A stretch of 64,000 nt of DNA from an uncultured Collinsella sp. (GTDB taxonomy: Bacteria > Actinomycetota > Coriobacteriia > Coriobacteriales > Coriobacteriaceae), in contig UQIV01000001.1 of the NCBI GenBank assembly GCA_900541205.1, forward strand, positions 180,626 through 244,625, written 5' to 3'. Made by a program: the position numbers and the translations under genes. Positions 14,793 through 24,367 of the stretch are shown piece by piece. The notes beneath the pieces were generated by a model that did not search any database, was not told the DNA's origin, and saw nothing but the letters and a program-made list of their open reading frames with translations. The stretch's first letter is position 1. Each line of letters opens with the position of its first letter.

Positions 14793-17015
14793 ATGGAGAA
14801 GCATAAAGTGATTTGCCCGTATTGCGGCGCCGGTTGCCAGTTTAACCTCCTGGTCCAAAACGGCCAGGTCGTGGGTACCGAACCGCTCAACGGCATCACC
14901 AACCAGAGCGAGCTGTGCCTTAAGGGCATGAGCGGCTACGACTTCATCAACGACACCAAGATCTTGACTCCTCGCGTACTGCACCCGATGATCCGCCGCA
15001 CCAAGGGCGCGGATCTTGAGCGCGTAAGCTGGGACGAGGCACTGGATTTCACCGCATCTAAGATGCAGGCCATAATTGACGAATATGGTCCTAACGCTGT
15101 CATGACCACCGGCTCTCCGCGAGGCGGCGGCAATGAGGCGAACTACGTCATGCAGAAGTTTACGCGTGCGTGCATCGGCACCCACAGCGTGGACAACTGC
15201 GCCCGTACTTGACACGGCCCTACTGTCCTCGGTCTGATGGACACGGTTGGTTCAGGTTGCATGTCATGCTCCATCCCCGGTATGGAGGATGCGGGCTGCA
15301 TTTTCCTCTTCGGCTATAACCCTGCCGATTCGCACCCCATCGTCGCAAGGCGTATCGTGCGAGCCAAAGAAAAGGGTTGCAAGATCATCGTCGCCGACCC
15401 GCGCCATATCGAAACCGCGCGTATCGCCGATATCTACCTTCCGATCAAGAACGGTTGCAATGTTGCGTTCCTCAACGCCTTTGCCAACTGCTTGGTCAAC
15501 GATGGCCTCTACGACAAGGAATTCGTCGCCGAGCATACGAACGGCTTTGACGAGTGGTGGGAGACCATCAAGAACTACACTCCCGAATCCGTACAGGACA
15601 TCACGGGTGTCGAGCCCGCGTTGATCCACCAAGCTGCCGAGATGTACGCCACGGCGAAGCCCTCTGCCATCATTGGCTGGGGCATGGGCGTATGCCAGCA
15701 GAAGCAGAACCTGAAGACGGTGCACACCATCGCCTCCATCGCCTGCGTTGCCGGCCAGATCGGCAAACCCAATTCCGGCCTCGCGCCCGTGCGTGGCCAG
15801 AATAACGTCCAGGGCTCCTGCGATATGGGCATGCTGCCCAACCTGTACCCTGGCTACCAAAAGGTCACCGATCCCGCAGTGCGTGCCAAGTTTGCCAAGG
15901 CTTGGGGCGTGCCCGAGGAAAAGCTCCCGCTCGAGGAGGGCTACAAGCTCACCGACCTGGGCCACCTGGTCGACGAGGGCAAGGTGCACTGCTTCTACAA
16001 CTACGGCGAGGACCCGGTGCAGACCGAGCCCGATTCGGCCGGTATGCGCAAGACGCTCTCCGAGCTGGATCTGTTCATTTGCCAGGACATCTTTATGACG
16101 CAGACGACCATGCTCGCCGACGTCATCCTGCCCGCTACCTCTTGGGGCGAGCACGAGGGTGTCTTTACCGCATCCGACCGTAGCTTCCAGCACTTTGACG
16201 CGGCTGTTCCGCCCAAGGGCGAGTGCCGCCACGACTGGGAGATCTTCGCGGACCTGTCCACGCGTATGGGCTATCCCATGCACTACGACAACACCGAGCA
16301 GATCTGGAACGAGTGCATCAGCCTGTGCCCCAACTTTGTGGGCGCGACCTACGAGAAGATGGCTCCCGAGGGCGGCTACGCCCAGTGGCCCGTCAAGAGC
16401 ACCGATGTGAACGACCACGGTACGCCCGACATGTTCGCTGGTGGCAAGTTCACCACCAAGGACGGCCGCGCCAACCTGGTGGCGCACGACTGGGAGGCGC
16501 CCTCCGAGCTTCCCGACGATGAGTACCCGCTCATCCTGTGCACCGTCCGCGAGGTCGGCCACTACAGCTGCCGCTCCATGACCGGCAACTGCAAGACGCT
16601 GGCGCTGCTTGCCGACGAGCCCGGCTTTGTCCGCATGAATCCCGCGGACGCCGAGGCGCGCGGCATCAAGAACGGCGACATCGTCTCGATTCACAGCCGC
16701 CGCGGCCAGGTATACAGCCGCGCCGACGTGAGCGATCGCATCAACAAGGGCACGGTCTATATGACCTACCAGTGGTGGATCGGCAAGTGCAACGAGCTGA
16801 CCATTCACAAGGTCGACCCGGTCTCGCATACGCCCGAGGACAAGTTCTCCGCCTGCCAGGTCGACGCTATCGCCGACCAGGTCTGGGCCGAGGGCGAGGT
16901 CGAGCGTCAGTACACCGAGCTCAAGCAGGCTCTGGTGGACGCCGCCGCTCCCCAGGACGTTGAGCCCGGCGCCGCCAAGTTCGACGATGAGACGCACGTG
17001 AACCAAATCGTGTAG
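14793..17015 (+). CDS. fdhF: Formate dehydrogenase H, selenocysteine- and molybdopterin-containing
   Basis: A 740-residue DMSO-reductase-family enzyme oxidising formate to CO2. Cys 8, 11, 15 and 42 hold the N-terminal 4Fe-4S cluster (ICPYCGAGC ... LCLKG with Lys44 for electron transfer). An in-frame TGA at 15210-15212 encodes Sec140 in NCARTUHGPTVLGL, the same position as in E. coli FdhF; Sec ligates molybdenum and the next His acts in proton transfer. The frame continues without break to TAG at 17015, ending in the molydopterin-dinucleotide-binding domain (FVRMNPADAEARGIKNGDIVSI). Start ATG 14793 follows AAGGAGGGTGTC. Annotation that stops at the TGA would split it in two. Confidence 0.97.
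15224..15243 (+). promoter_or_regulatory. SECIS hairpin of fdhF
   Basis: TGTCC (15224-15228) pairs with GGACA (15239-15243) around the loop TCGGTCTGAT. The GGTCT motif in the loop, 18 bases after the UGA, is the SelB-recognition signature known from E. coli fdhF (loop AGGUCU). Confidence 0.75.
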
Positions 17016-17036
17016 TCCCGTTCTCGTTGGCTTTTT

Positions 17037-17078
17037 GGGCCGGGCGTCCCGTACGTTCGGGAGCCCGGCCCGTTATTT
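17037..17078 (+). terminator. Strong hairpin/terminator between fdhF and hyfA
   Basis: GGGCCGGGC (17037-17045) pairs with GCCCGGCCC (17063-17071), and inside it TCCCG pairs with CGGGA around TACGTT, giving 14 pairs with one bulged G. It is followed by GTTATTTT. It may uncouple fdhF transcript level from the hydrogenase genes. Confidence 0.75.
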
Positions 17079-17093
17079 TGAAAGGAAGTGGGG

Positions 17094-17711
17094 ATGAACC
17101 GCTTCATCGACATCAACCCGGAGAGGTGCATCGGCTGCGGAACATGCCAGTCCGCCTGTGCCGACGCCCACCGGATGCAGGGTCTTCAGGATACGCCGCG
17201 CCTGGCGCTCGTGAAGACCGGCGGTATTTCGGCCGCCCTTGCCTGCCACCATTGCGAGGGTGCCCCCTGCGCCGAGGTTTGCCCGGTGAATGCCATCGAG
17301 CACGATGGCGATCGCATCCACGTCAAGGAGCAGGAGTGCATCGGGTGCAGGCTGTGCGCCATCGCGTGCCCCTTCGGAGCCATCCATTCCGATGGCACGT
17401 CTATCGCCGGTGTCGCAGGCATGTGCGACCCGACGCCTTCGTATCCTAAGTCCCTGAGCAGCCTGCTTACGTGGGCTCCTGGCCAGTACACCTGCGCTGT
17501 CAAGTGCGACCTGTGCGCCTTCGATCCGGACGGCCCGCATTGCGTGGCGGCGTGCCCCACCAAGGCGCTGACCGTCATGGGCGGTGCGGCTGATCGCGAG
17601 CTCGACGAGGCCAAGCGCCTGCGCTCGATCGAAAACGGTCCGTCCGTCGACGTTACCGCTGTGGCCCAGGGCCTGTCCGAGAAAGCAGAAGGGAGCGTAA
17701 ACAATGGATAG
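17094..17711 (+). CDS. hyfA: 4Fe-4S ferredoxin-type subunit of the formate hydrogenlyase (HyfA/HycB-like)
   Basis: A 205-residue polyferredoxin, the length of E. coli HyfA. Clusters: CIGCGTCQSAC, CHHCEGAPCAEVCP, CIGCRLCAIACP and CDLCAFDPDGPHCVAACP. It should link FdhF to the hydrogenase arm. ATG 17094 follows AAAGGAAGTGGGG. Its last 8 bases overlap hyfB, the typical coupling of this operon. Confidence 0.87.
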   Translation: MNRFIDINPERCIGCGTCQSACADAHRMQGLQDTPRLALVKTGGISAALACHHCEGAPCAEVCPVNAIEHDGDRIHVKEQECIGCRLCAIACPFGAIHSDGTSIAGVAGMCDPTPSYPKSLSSLLTWAPGQYTCAVKCDLCAFDPDGPHCVAACPTKALTVMGGAADRELDEAKRLRSIENGPSVDVTAVAQGLSEKAEGSVNNG

Positions 17712-19722
17712 CATGACGCTGTTTATCGCATCGCTTGCCGTCTCGTGCATCGGTGCGCTCGCCTCGGTTCTGCTGATCAAGGCCGATAACGCCGCCAAGA
17801 CCGCCGGCTGCCTTATCGGCGCCGTCGCCGCGGTGCTTTCGTTTGTGGCCGGTATCCAGGCCGTGCTGGGCGATGTCACGTCGGTCGACACCATCGTGTT
17901 CTTCCCGTTTGCCCATTTCCAGCTGCTGCTCAATCAGCTGTCCGGCCTGTTCGTGGCGCTCATCTCGGTGCTCGCGTTTGCCGGGTCGATCTACGGTCTC
18001 AACTACTTTGATGAGTACCCTGGCAAAAAGGGCCGCGCTGGCTTCTTCTTTAACACCTTCGTGGCGTCCATGATGCTCGTCATCACCGCCGACAACGTGT
18101 TTTGGTTCCTGGTCGCCTTTGAGCTCATGTCGCTGACCTCGTACTTCCTGGTCGTGATCGAGGAGAACGAGAACTCCATCCATGGCGGTTGGCTCTATTT
18201 TGTGATCGCGCACGTGGGCTTTGTGCTCATCATGGCGAGCTTCCTCACCATGACCAACTTCGCCGGTGGCTCGTTTGCCTTTGCGGATTTCCGCGCCACG
18301 CAGTTTAGCCCCGCGGTCGCATCCGTGTGCTTCGTGCTCGCCTTCTTTGGCTTTGGCGCCAAGGCCGGTATCATCCCGCTGCACGGTTGGCTGCCCAAGG
18401 CACATCCCGAGGCGCCGTCCAACGTGTCGGCCCTCATGTCCGGCGGCATGATCAAGATCGGTATCTTCGGCATCCTCAAGGTTGGTCTCGACCTGCTCTC
18501 CGCCTCGGGCGTTCAGGTCTGGTGGGGCCTTATGGTCATGGTCTTCGGTGCGATCTCGTCGGTCCTCGGCGTGGCCTTCGCCCTGCAGGAGCATGACATC
18601 AAGCGTCTGCTGGCCTATCACTCCGTCGAGAACATCGGCATCATTCTGCTCGGCGTCGGCGCCTCCATGGCCGCCATGGCGCTCAACTCTGTCGGCATCG
18701 CCGTCCTGGCTCTGATGGCCGCCCTCTACCACACGTTTAACCACGCGATGTTTAAGGGCGAGCTGTTCTTGGGCGCCGGTGCGCTGCTGTACTCCACGGG
18801 TACGCGCAATATGGAGAAGATGGGCGGCCTGTTCCGTCGTATGCCGGCAACGGCCATCTGCTTCCTCGTTGGCGCGCTTGCTATCTCTGCCATCCCGCCC
18901 TTCAACGGCTTTGTGTCTGAGTGGTTTACCTATCAGTCGCTGTTTAATGCCGCCATGCAGGGTGACAAGGCCGTCATGATCGTGGCCGTGTTCGCTGCCG
19001 TCGCGCTTGCCATTACCGGCGCGCTGGCCGTCACGTGCTTCGTCAAGGCCTATGGCGTCTCCTTTGCCTCCGCACCTCGCTCCGAGGCCGCGGCAAATGC
19101 CAAGGAGGTTCCCGCCCCCATGGTGTTTGCGCAGGGCCTGCTCGCGGCCATCTGCGTCGTGCTGGGCATTGGCGCTCCCGTGATCGCGCCCGTGCTGGTC
19201 GATGTCGCCGCGTCCGTGCTGCATCCGTACGGTGGCGTGTTTGCCGCCGAGGGCATGCAGCTCATGAACCAGTACTCCGGCGCTGCCACCTCCACGCCCG
19301 CGATCGCCATTGCGCTTGTGGTGCTCGTCGGCCTTGCCTGCGGTTATCGCAAGCTCAAGACCGTCGGCAAGGTGCAGAAGTCCCAGCCGTGGGCATGCGG
19401 CTATGCTCCCAACGAGCATATGCCCGTCGTGGCCACGACCTTTGCCTCCGAGGTGTCCTGGTTTATGCAGCCGCTCTACACGCTGCGCGACCGCTGCACG
19501 GCCGTCTGCTGGTCCATCGCGCACTTCTTCCAGAAGCTCACCGGTGTGGCCGAGGCTGTGGAGCCCGTACCCGACAAGGTTCTCGTCGATGCCCCGCATA
19601 AGGGTGTCGAGAAGCTCGCCGACCTCGCGACTAAGCTCGAGGGCGGCAACTACAGCATCTATATCTGCTACATCGTCGCGGCACTCGTGGTGTTCCTCGT
19701 GCTCGCCGTGCAAATGGGTTAA
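17704..19722 (+). CDS. hyfB: Hydrogenase-4 membrane subunit B (NuoL/MrpA-type antiporter-like)
   Basis: A 672-residue polytopic membrane protein, the usual HyfB/HycC length, with more than a dozen hydrophobic helices. FELMSLTSYFLVVIEENENS, GFGAKAGIIPLHGWLPKAHPEAPSNVSALMSGGMIKIG and LLAYHSVENIGIILLGVG are the proton-antiporter core with the conserved Lys and Glu residues. In the group 4 hydrogenases it may pump ions as H2 forms. Start ATG 17704 follows AAGGGAG; stop is 12 bases before hyfC. Confidence 0.93.
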   Translation: MDSMTLFIASLAVSCIGALASVLLIKADNAAKTAGCLIGAVAAVLSFVAGIQAVLGDVTSVDTIVFFPFAHFQLLLNQLSGLFVALISVLAFAGSIYGLNYFDEYPGKKGRAGFFFNTFVASMMLVITADNVFWFLVAFELMSLTSYFLVVIEENENSIHGGWLYFVIAHVGFVLIMASFLTMTNFAGGSFAFADFRATQFSPAVASVCFVLAFFGFGAKAGIIPLHGWLPKAHPEAPSNVSALMSGGMIKIGIFGILKVGLDLLSASGVQVWWGLMVMVFGAISSVLGVAFALQEHDIKRLLAYHSVENIGIILLGVGASMAAMALNSVGIAVLALMAALYHTFNHAMFKGELFLGAGALLYSTGTRNMEKMGGLFRRMPATAICFLVGALAISAIPPFNGFVSEWFTYQSLFNAAMQGDKAVMIVAVFAAVALAITGALAVTCFVKAYGVSFASAPRSEAAANAKEVPAPMVFAQGLLAAICVVLGIGAPVIAPVLVDVAASVLHPYGGVFAAEGMQLMNQYSGAATSTPAIAIALVVLVGLACGYRKLKTVGKVQKSQPWACGYAPNEHMPVVATTFASEVSWFMQPLYTLRDRCTAVCWSIAHFFQKLTGVAEAVEPVPDKVLVDAPHKGVEKLADLATKLEGGNYSIYICYIVAALVVFLVLAVQMG

Positions 19723-19734
19723 GGAGGGGAGAGC

Positions 19735-20661
19735 ATGAACAACATCGTACTTGCCGTTCTGCAGGGCGTGGTCGTCATGGCCGTCGCGCCGTTCTTCTCC
19801 GGTCTCGGCCGCGTGATCCGCGCCAAGATGCACAACCGTCGCGGCCCCAGCATCATGCAGGACTACCGCGACCTGGCCAAGCTCTTTGCGCGCCCCGAGT
19901 CCCAGAGCGAGGACGCGAGCTTTGCGCTGCGCATCATGCCGCCGCTGTTCTTCGCCGTCGCCTTTATGCTCGCGATGGGCCTGCCGCTCTTTACGGCACA
20001 AAGCCCCATCCCGGTCTTTGGTGACGCCATCACTATCATGTACAGCCTGGCGCTCGCCCGCTTCTTCTTCGCCCTCTGCGGTGTGGATTCGTCCAACGCC
20101 TACGCCGGTATCGGCGGTGTCCGCGAGCTGCTCATGAGCGTGCTCATCGAGCCGTCCATGCTGCTGGCGCTGTTTGCCGCCGCCCTGGTGTGCGGTTCCA
20201 CCGACATTGCCACCATGGGTCAGCACATCATGACGGGCGCCATCGACGCGCCGGTCGCCGTGATCCTCGCTGGCATCGCCTTTGCGATTGCCTGCTACAT
20301 GGAACTCGGCAAGCTGCCGTTTGATCAGGCCGAGGCCGAGCAGGAGCTTCAGGAAGGTCCGCTTGCCGAGCTTTCCGGCCCGTCGCTCGCCATGGCCAAG
20401 CTTGCCATGTCCATGAAACAGGTCCTTGTCGTCGCTTGGTTCTGCGCGATCTTCGTCCCCTGGGGCGAGCCTGCGACCGTGGGCGCCGCCGCCGTTCTGG
20501 GCGCAGTCATCTTCCTGGTGAAGTGCCTGATCGACTTTGTCGTTTGCGGCGTGATCGAGAACTCCTGCTCGCGTTCGCGCTTTAAGGTGCTCGGTAATCA
20601 GACCTGGGCTGTCGTGGGCATCGCCGTTTTGGCGTTTGTCTTCGTGGTCGTCGGCGTGTAG
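19735..20661 (+). CDS. hyfC: Hydrogenase-4 membrane subunit C (NuoH-like)
   Basis: A 308-residue integral membrane protein of the NuoH/HycD family, the anchor that binds the hydrogenase catalytic pair. RVIRAKMHNRRGPSIMQDYRDLAKLFARPE near the N-terminus and the cytoplasmic ELGKLPFDQAEAEQELQEGPLAELSGPSLAMAKLA loop are family hallmarks. An AAGGAGGGGAG site precedes the ATG. Confidence 0.93.
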   Translation: MNNIVLAVLQGVVVMAVAPFFSGLGRVIRAKMHNRRGPSIMQDYRDLAKLFARPESQSEDASFALRIMPPLFFAVAFMLAMGLPLFTAQSPIPVFGDAITIMYSLALARFFFALCGVDSSNAYAGIGGVRELLMSVLIEPSMLLALFAAALVCGSTDIATMGQHIMTGAIDAPVAVILAGIAFAIACYMELGKLPFDQAEAEQELQEGPLAELSGPSLAMAKLAMSMKQVLVVAWFCAIFVPWGEPATVGAAAVLGAVIFLVKCLIDFVVCGVIENSCSRSRFKVLGNQTWAVVGIAVLAFVFVVVGV

Positions 20662-20676
20662 GAGAAGGGAGAAACA

Positions 20677-22134
20677 ATGTCATTTGCAGTCAGTCTGTCC
20701 CTTCTCGGCTTGGTCGCTATCGCGGCCCCGATGGTGGCCTCGGTGCTCGTCGCCCTGTTCCCCCGTCCGTACGCCAAGTGGTTCAGCGTTTTGGGTGCCG
20801 CCGTCTCGACGGTCTGCACCATCGCCCTCGCCGCGAATTTCGCTGGCGCCGGCATGCCCGACACGCAGGTCCCCCTGATCTCGTTTGGGCAGACCCTCGT
20901 CATGGGATTCACCTTCGATCGCATGAGCACGCTGCTCGCGCCCGCCTTTGTGGGTATCGGCCTGCTTGTCGTGATCTATTCGATTCCCTATATGAGCGAG
21001 AATAACCGTGAGCATCCCGACGCACCGCGTCGTCGCTTCTACGCGTACCTCGCGACCTTCATCGGCGCCATGGCCGGCCTTGTGTACAGCTCGACCCTTT
21101 TGGGCCAGCTCGTGTTCTTTGAGATCACGGGTGCGTGCTCTTGGGGCCTCATCAGCTACTACATGTCGCCTACGGCCAAGAAGGCCGGCATGAAGGCCCT
21201 GATCATTACGCATATCGGTGCGCTCGGCCTGTATCTGGGCGCCGCCATCGTGTTTGCCCACACCGGTACCTTCGCCATCACCGCGATTGCCGGCCTCGAC
21301 GCCAAGCTCAAGGCTATCGTCCTTTTGCTCGTGCTGTTTGCGGCCTGGGCCAAGTCCGCACAGGTCCCCATGTACATGTGGTTGCCTTCGGCCATGGAGG
21401 CTCCGACGCCTGTTTCGGCCTACCTGCATGGTGCCTCGATGGTCAAGGTCGGCGTGTGCGTGTTCGCGCGTGCACTCGTCTCTGCCGGCGAGATTCCCGA
21501 GATCGTGGGCTGGGTCGCCATTATCGACGCCATGGTCACCATGCTCTTTGGTTTCCTTATGTACCTGCCGCAAAAGGACATGAAGCGCCTGCTGGCCTTC
21601 TCCACGATCGCCCAGCTCTCCTACGTGTTCTTTGGTCTGGGCCTTTCGGTCTTTGGCAGCCAGCTCGCCTTCGATGGCGCCGTCTGCCACATCTTTAACC
21701 ACGCCTTCGCCAAGACGTTGTTCTTCCTGATCGCCGGTTCGTTCTCCTTTACGCTCGGCACGCGTATGCTGCCCAAGCTTCGCGGCATCGTAAAGAAGTA
21801 CCCGATCTCGGGGGTGGGCTTTGGTGTCGCGGCGCTCGCCATTGCCGGCGTGCCGCCCATGAACACGTTCTTCTCGAAGTTCCAGATTATCGCCGGCGGC
21901 TTTTCCGTGGGTGCCGGCAACGTCGCGATCCTGGTGCTCGTGTGCATCATGGTCGCCGAGACCGTCGCCACCTTCGCCTGGTTCCTCAAGTGGATGGGCT
22001 ATTGCCTGCCCGGCGAGCCGAGCGAAGAGGTCGCTGCGGGAGCCCCGCTTCCCCGCGCGATGGCGTTCGTGTTCATCGTGCTCATCATCATGGTTATCGT
22101 CAGCGGCCCGCTTTCGGCCAGCTGGATCGGTTAG
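20677..22134 (+). CDS. hyfD: Hydrogenase-4 membrane subunit D (NuoL/NuoN-like)
   Basis: A 485-residue antiporter-like subunit. AAWAKSAQVPMYMWLPSAMEAPTPVSAYLHGASMVKVGV and LLAFSTIAQLSYVFFGLGLS are the conserved half-channel segments. The order hyfC-hyfD-hyfE-hyfF matches E. coli hyf, which distinguishes this hydrogenase-4-type complex from hyc, which lacks D, E and F. ATG 20677 follows GGAGAAGGGAG. Confidence 0.9.
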   Translation: MSFAVSLSLLGLVAIAAPMVASVLVALFPRPYAKWFSVLGAAVSTVCTIALAANFAGAGMPDTQVPLISFGQTLVMGFTFDRMSTLLAPAFVGIGLLVVIYSIPYMSENNREHPDAPRRRFYAYLATFIGAMAGLVYSSTLLGQLVFFEITGACSWGLISYYMSPTAKKAGMKALIITHIGALGLYLGAAIVFAHTGTFAITAIAGLDAKLKAIVLLLVLFAAWAKSAQVPMYMWLPSAMEAPTPVSAYLHGASMVKVGVCVFARALVSAGEIPEIVGWVAIIDAMVTMLFGFLMYLPQKDMKRLLAFSTIAQLSYVFFGLGLSVFGSQLAFDGAVCHIFNHAFAKTLFFLIAGSFSFTLGTRMLPKLRGIVKKYPISGVGFGVAALAIAGVPPMNTFFSKFQIIAGGFSVGAGNVAILVLVCIMVAETVATFAWFLKWMGYCLPGEPSEEVAAGAPLPRAMAFVFIVLIIMVIVSGPLSASWIG

Positions 22135-22147
22135 GAGGTAGAACGAC

Positions 22148-22801
22148 ATGGGTTATTCGATCGTCAACATCCTTGGCGGCCTTCTGATCGTCACGTCCAC
22201 CATGGTGGTTGTCTCCAAGAACATCAAGCACGCCATCAGCTGGTATGCGGTGCAGTCGCTGGTGCTCGTGGGACTGCTCGCTACGCTCGGTGTCACCACT
22301 GGTGCGCAGGAGCTGCTTATGTGGGCTGGATCTGCCTTTATCACCAAGGTCGTCCTGGTCCCTTATATCCTCAACCGTGCGTACAAGAAGATGGGTGAGC
22401 CGAGCGACGCATCGCTCAAGGCTGGCCTTAAGCCCGCGTGGGCCATCTGCATCATCGCCGTCGAGGTCGCGATCTGCTTTGCCGTCGTGACGCAGATCAG
22501 CCTGCCCACGGCCGAGGTCGCAACGCCTGCGCTCGCAATTAGCTTCGCTCACTTCTTTGTGGGCCTCACCTGCATCATCTCGCAGCGTAACATCATGAAG
22601 CAGATCTTTGGATACTGCCTTATGGAAAACGGCAGCCATGTGACGCTTGCGCTTTTGGCGCCCACCGCTCCCGAGATCATCGAGATCGGTATCGCCACCG
22701 ACGCCATCTTTGCCGTCATCATCATGTCCATCGTCGTGCGTCGCATTTGGGACGACTCCCACTCGCTCGATGCGCGCGACCTGTCCGAGCTGAGGGGGTA
22801 G
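22148..22801 (+). CDS. hyfE: Hydrogenase-4 membrane subunit E
   Basis: A 217-residue protein with about six membrane helices, matching the 216-residue E. coli HyfE in size, order and pattern (NILGGLLIVTSTMVVVSKNIKHAISWYAVQSLVLVGLLA; NuoK-like). ATG 22148 follows TTAGGAGG. The stop is three bases before hyfF, so the two are coupled. Confidence 0.9.
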   Translation: MGYSIVNILGGLLIVTSTMVVVSKNIKHAISWYAVQSLVLVGLLATLGVTTGAQELLMWAGSAFITKVVLVPYILNRAYKKMGEPSDASLKAGLKPAWAICIIAVEVAICFAVVTQISLPTAEVATPALAISFAHFFVGLTCIISQRNIMKQIFGYCLMENGSHVTLALLAPTAPEIIEIGIATDAIFAVIIMSIVVRRIWDDSHSLDARDLSELRG

Positions 22802-22804
22802 TCC

Positions 22805-24364
22805 ATGGAAACGTTGATTCTCGCCCTGCTCGCGACTCCTTTGGTGTTCTCGCTGGTCATGGCGTTTTTGCCCAAGAATACGTCCTATAACGTGTTTGCC
22901 GGTCTCAACCTGGTCTCCGTCGCAGCCGTCCTGGTGCTGTCGATTGTGACGGCCGGTGACGTCCTTATGAGCGGCGACACCGCGAGCGCTTTTGGCCTGT
23001 GGTTCCACCTCGATTCGCTGGGCGCCATCTTTGTGCTGCTCATCGGCTTTATCGGTTTTCTTACGGGGCTGTTCTCGCTGCCCTATGTAAAGGCCGATAT
23101 CGAGGAGGGCTCCATGCCCGCCGAGCGTGCCAAGCAGTATTTTGCGCTGTTTAGCCTGTTTGTGTTCACCATGCTGCTCGCGTGCCTGTCCAACAACATG
23201 ATCCTCACGTGGGCCGCCGTGGAGGCAACCACGCTTTCCACCGTGTTCCTCGTGGGTATCTACAAGAACAAGACGGCCCTCGAGGCTTCTTGGAAGTATG
23301 CGATGGTCTGCACCGCCGGCGTGGCCTTTGGCCTGTTCGGTACGCTTCTGATCTACGCCAACGCCGCCGACGTGATTCCCAACGCCCACGAGGCCGCATT
23401 CCTGTCGTGCGTGCTGCCGTATGCCGACCAGTTCGACCCGACGCTCATGCGCCTCGCCTTTGCGTTTATCGTGATCGGCTTTGGCACCAAGGCCGGCCTG
23501 TTCCCCATGCATACTTGGCTGCCCGATGCCCACTCCCAGGCCCCGAGTCCTGTCTCGGCCCTGCTCTCGGGCGTGCTGCTTAAGTGCGCCATGCTTGTGA
23601 TCATGCGCTTCTACGGCTTTACCATCCAGGCCGTGGGCGCCGAGTATCCGCAACTTTTGCTGCTGATCGTCGGCACGCTGTCCATTTTGGTGGCGGCGCT
23701 TTCGATGTTTCGCCAGGACGATCTCAAGCGCCGCTTTGCGTACTCGTCTGTGGAGAACGTGGGCGTTATCGCCCTGTGCCTGGGTATCGGTGGCCCGCTG
23801 GGTATCGCCGCGGCCCTGCTGCACTGCGTGTTCCACGGCTTCACCAAGACGCTTGCCTTCTGCGTGTCCGGCAACATCCAGCACGCCTTTGGCACGCGTA
23901 GCCTGGCTAAGATCCAGGGTGTCGTCGAGGTTGCCCCCGCAACCGCCGCGCTCGCCGTCCTGGCGCTGCTCGGTCTTGGTGCCTTCCCGCCCTTTGGCAT
24001 GTTTATCTCCGAGTTCCTGACTTTTGTCGCCGGTGTTACCGCCGGTCCCATGTGGCTGGTCGTCGTGGTCGCCCTCGGTCTTACCGTGGCCATCTCCGCG
24101 CTCACCCGCATCGCACTCAAGTCGGTATTCGGCCATGCGCCCCAGGGCATGGGCAAGCATGAAGCCCCGGCGCTCATGCTTATCCCCGAAATCATCCTGG
24201 CTGTCATGATCTTGTGGTTTGGCATCGCCACCCCGCTGCCTCTCGTGCACGGTGTGGAGACCGCGACCGGCATTGTGCTCGAGCAGAGCACCGAGGAGCT
24301 TCACGCGACGCCGATGTACCGCGCTGTGTTCGGTACCGAGACCGCTCAGAGCGAGGTGGAGTAA
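22805..24364 (+). CDS. hyfF: Hydrogenase-4 membrane subunit F (NuoN/NuoM-like)
   Basis: A 519-residue polytopic membrane protein. TWAAVEATTLSTVFLVGIYKN, GFGTKAGLFPMHTWLPDAHSQAPSPVSALLSGVLLKCAM and FAYSSVENVGVIALCLGIGG are the antiporter-family core. It is the third antiporter-like subunit here, so the complex has a large ion-translocation arm. The next start is only four bases beyond its stop. Confidence 0.92.
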   Translation: METLILALLATPLVFSLVMAFLPKNTSYNVFAGLNLVSVAAVLVLSIVTAGDVLMSGDTASAFGLWFHLDSLGAIFVLLIGFIGFLTGLFSLPYVKADIEEGSMPAERAKQYFALFSLFVFTMLLACLSNNMILTWAAVEATTLSTVFLVGIYKNKTALEASWKYAMVCTAGVAFGLFGTLLIYANAADVIPNAHEAAFLSCVLPYADQFDPTLMRLAFAFIVIGFGTKAGLFPMHTWLPDAHSQAPSPVSALLSGVLLKCAMLVIMRFYGFTIQAVGAEYPQLLLLIVGTLSILVAALSMFRQDDLKRRFAYSSVENVGVIALCLGIGGPLGIAAALLHCVFHGFTKTLAFCVSGNIQHAFGTRSLAKIQGVVEVAPATAALAVLALLGLGAFPPFGMFISEFLTFVAGVTAGPMWLVVVVALGLTVAISALTRIALKSVFGHAPQGMGKHEAPALMLIPEIILAVMILWFGIATPLPLVHGVETATGIVLEQSTEELHATPMYRAVFGTETAQSEVE

Positions 24365-24367
24365 CGA

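Noticed and set aside
15210..15212. Stop codon ending a 139-residue fdhF fragment
   Set aside because: The frame continues, the position equals Sec140 of E. coli FdhF, and a SECIS-type hairpin follows. It is recoded, not a pseudogene.
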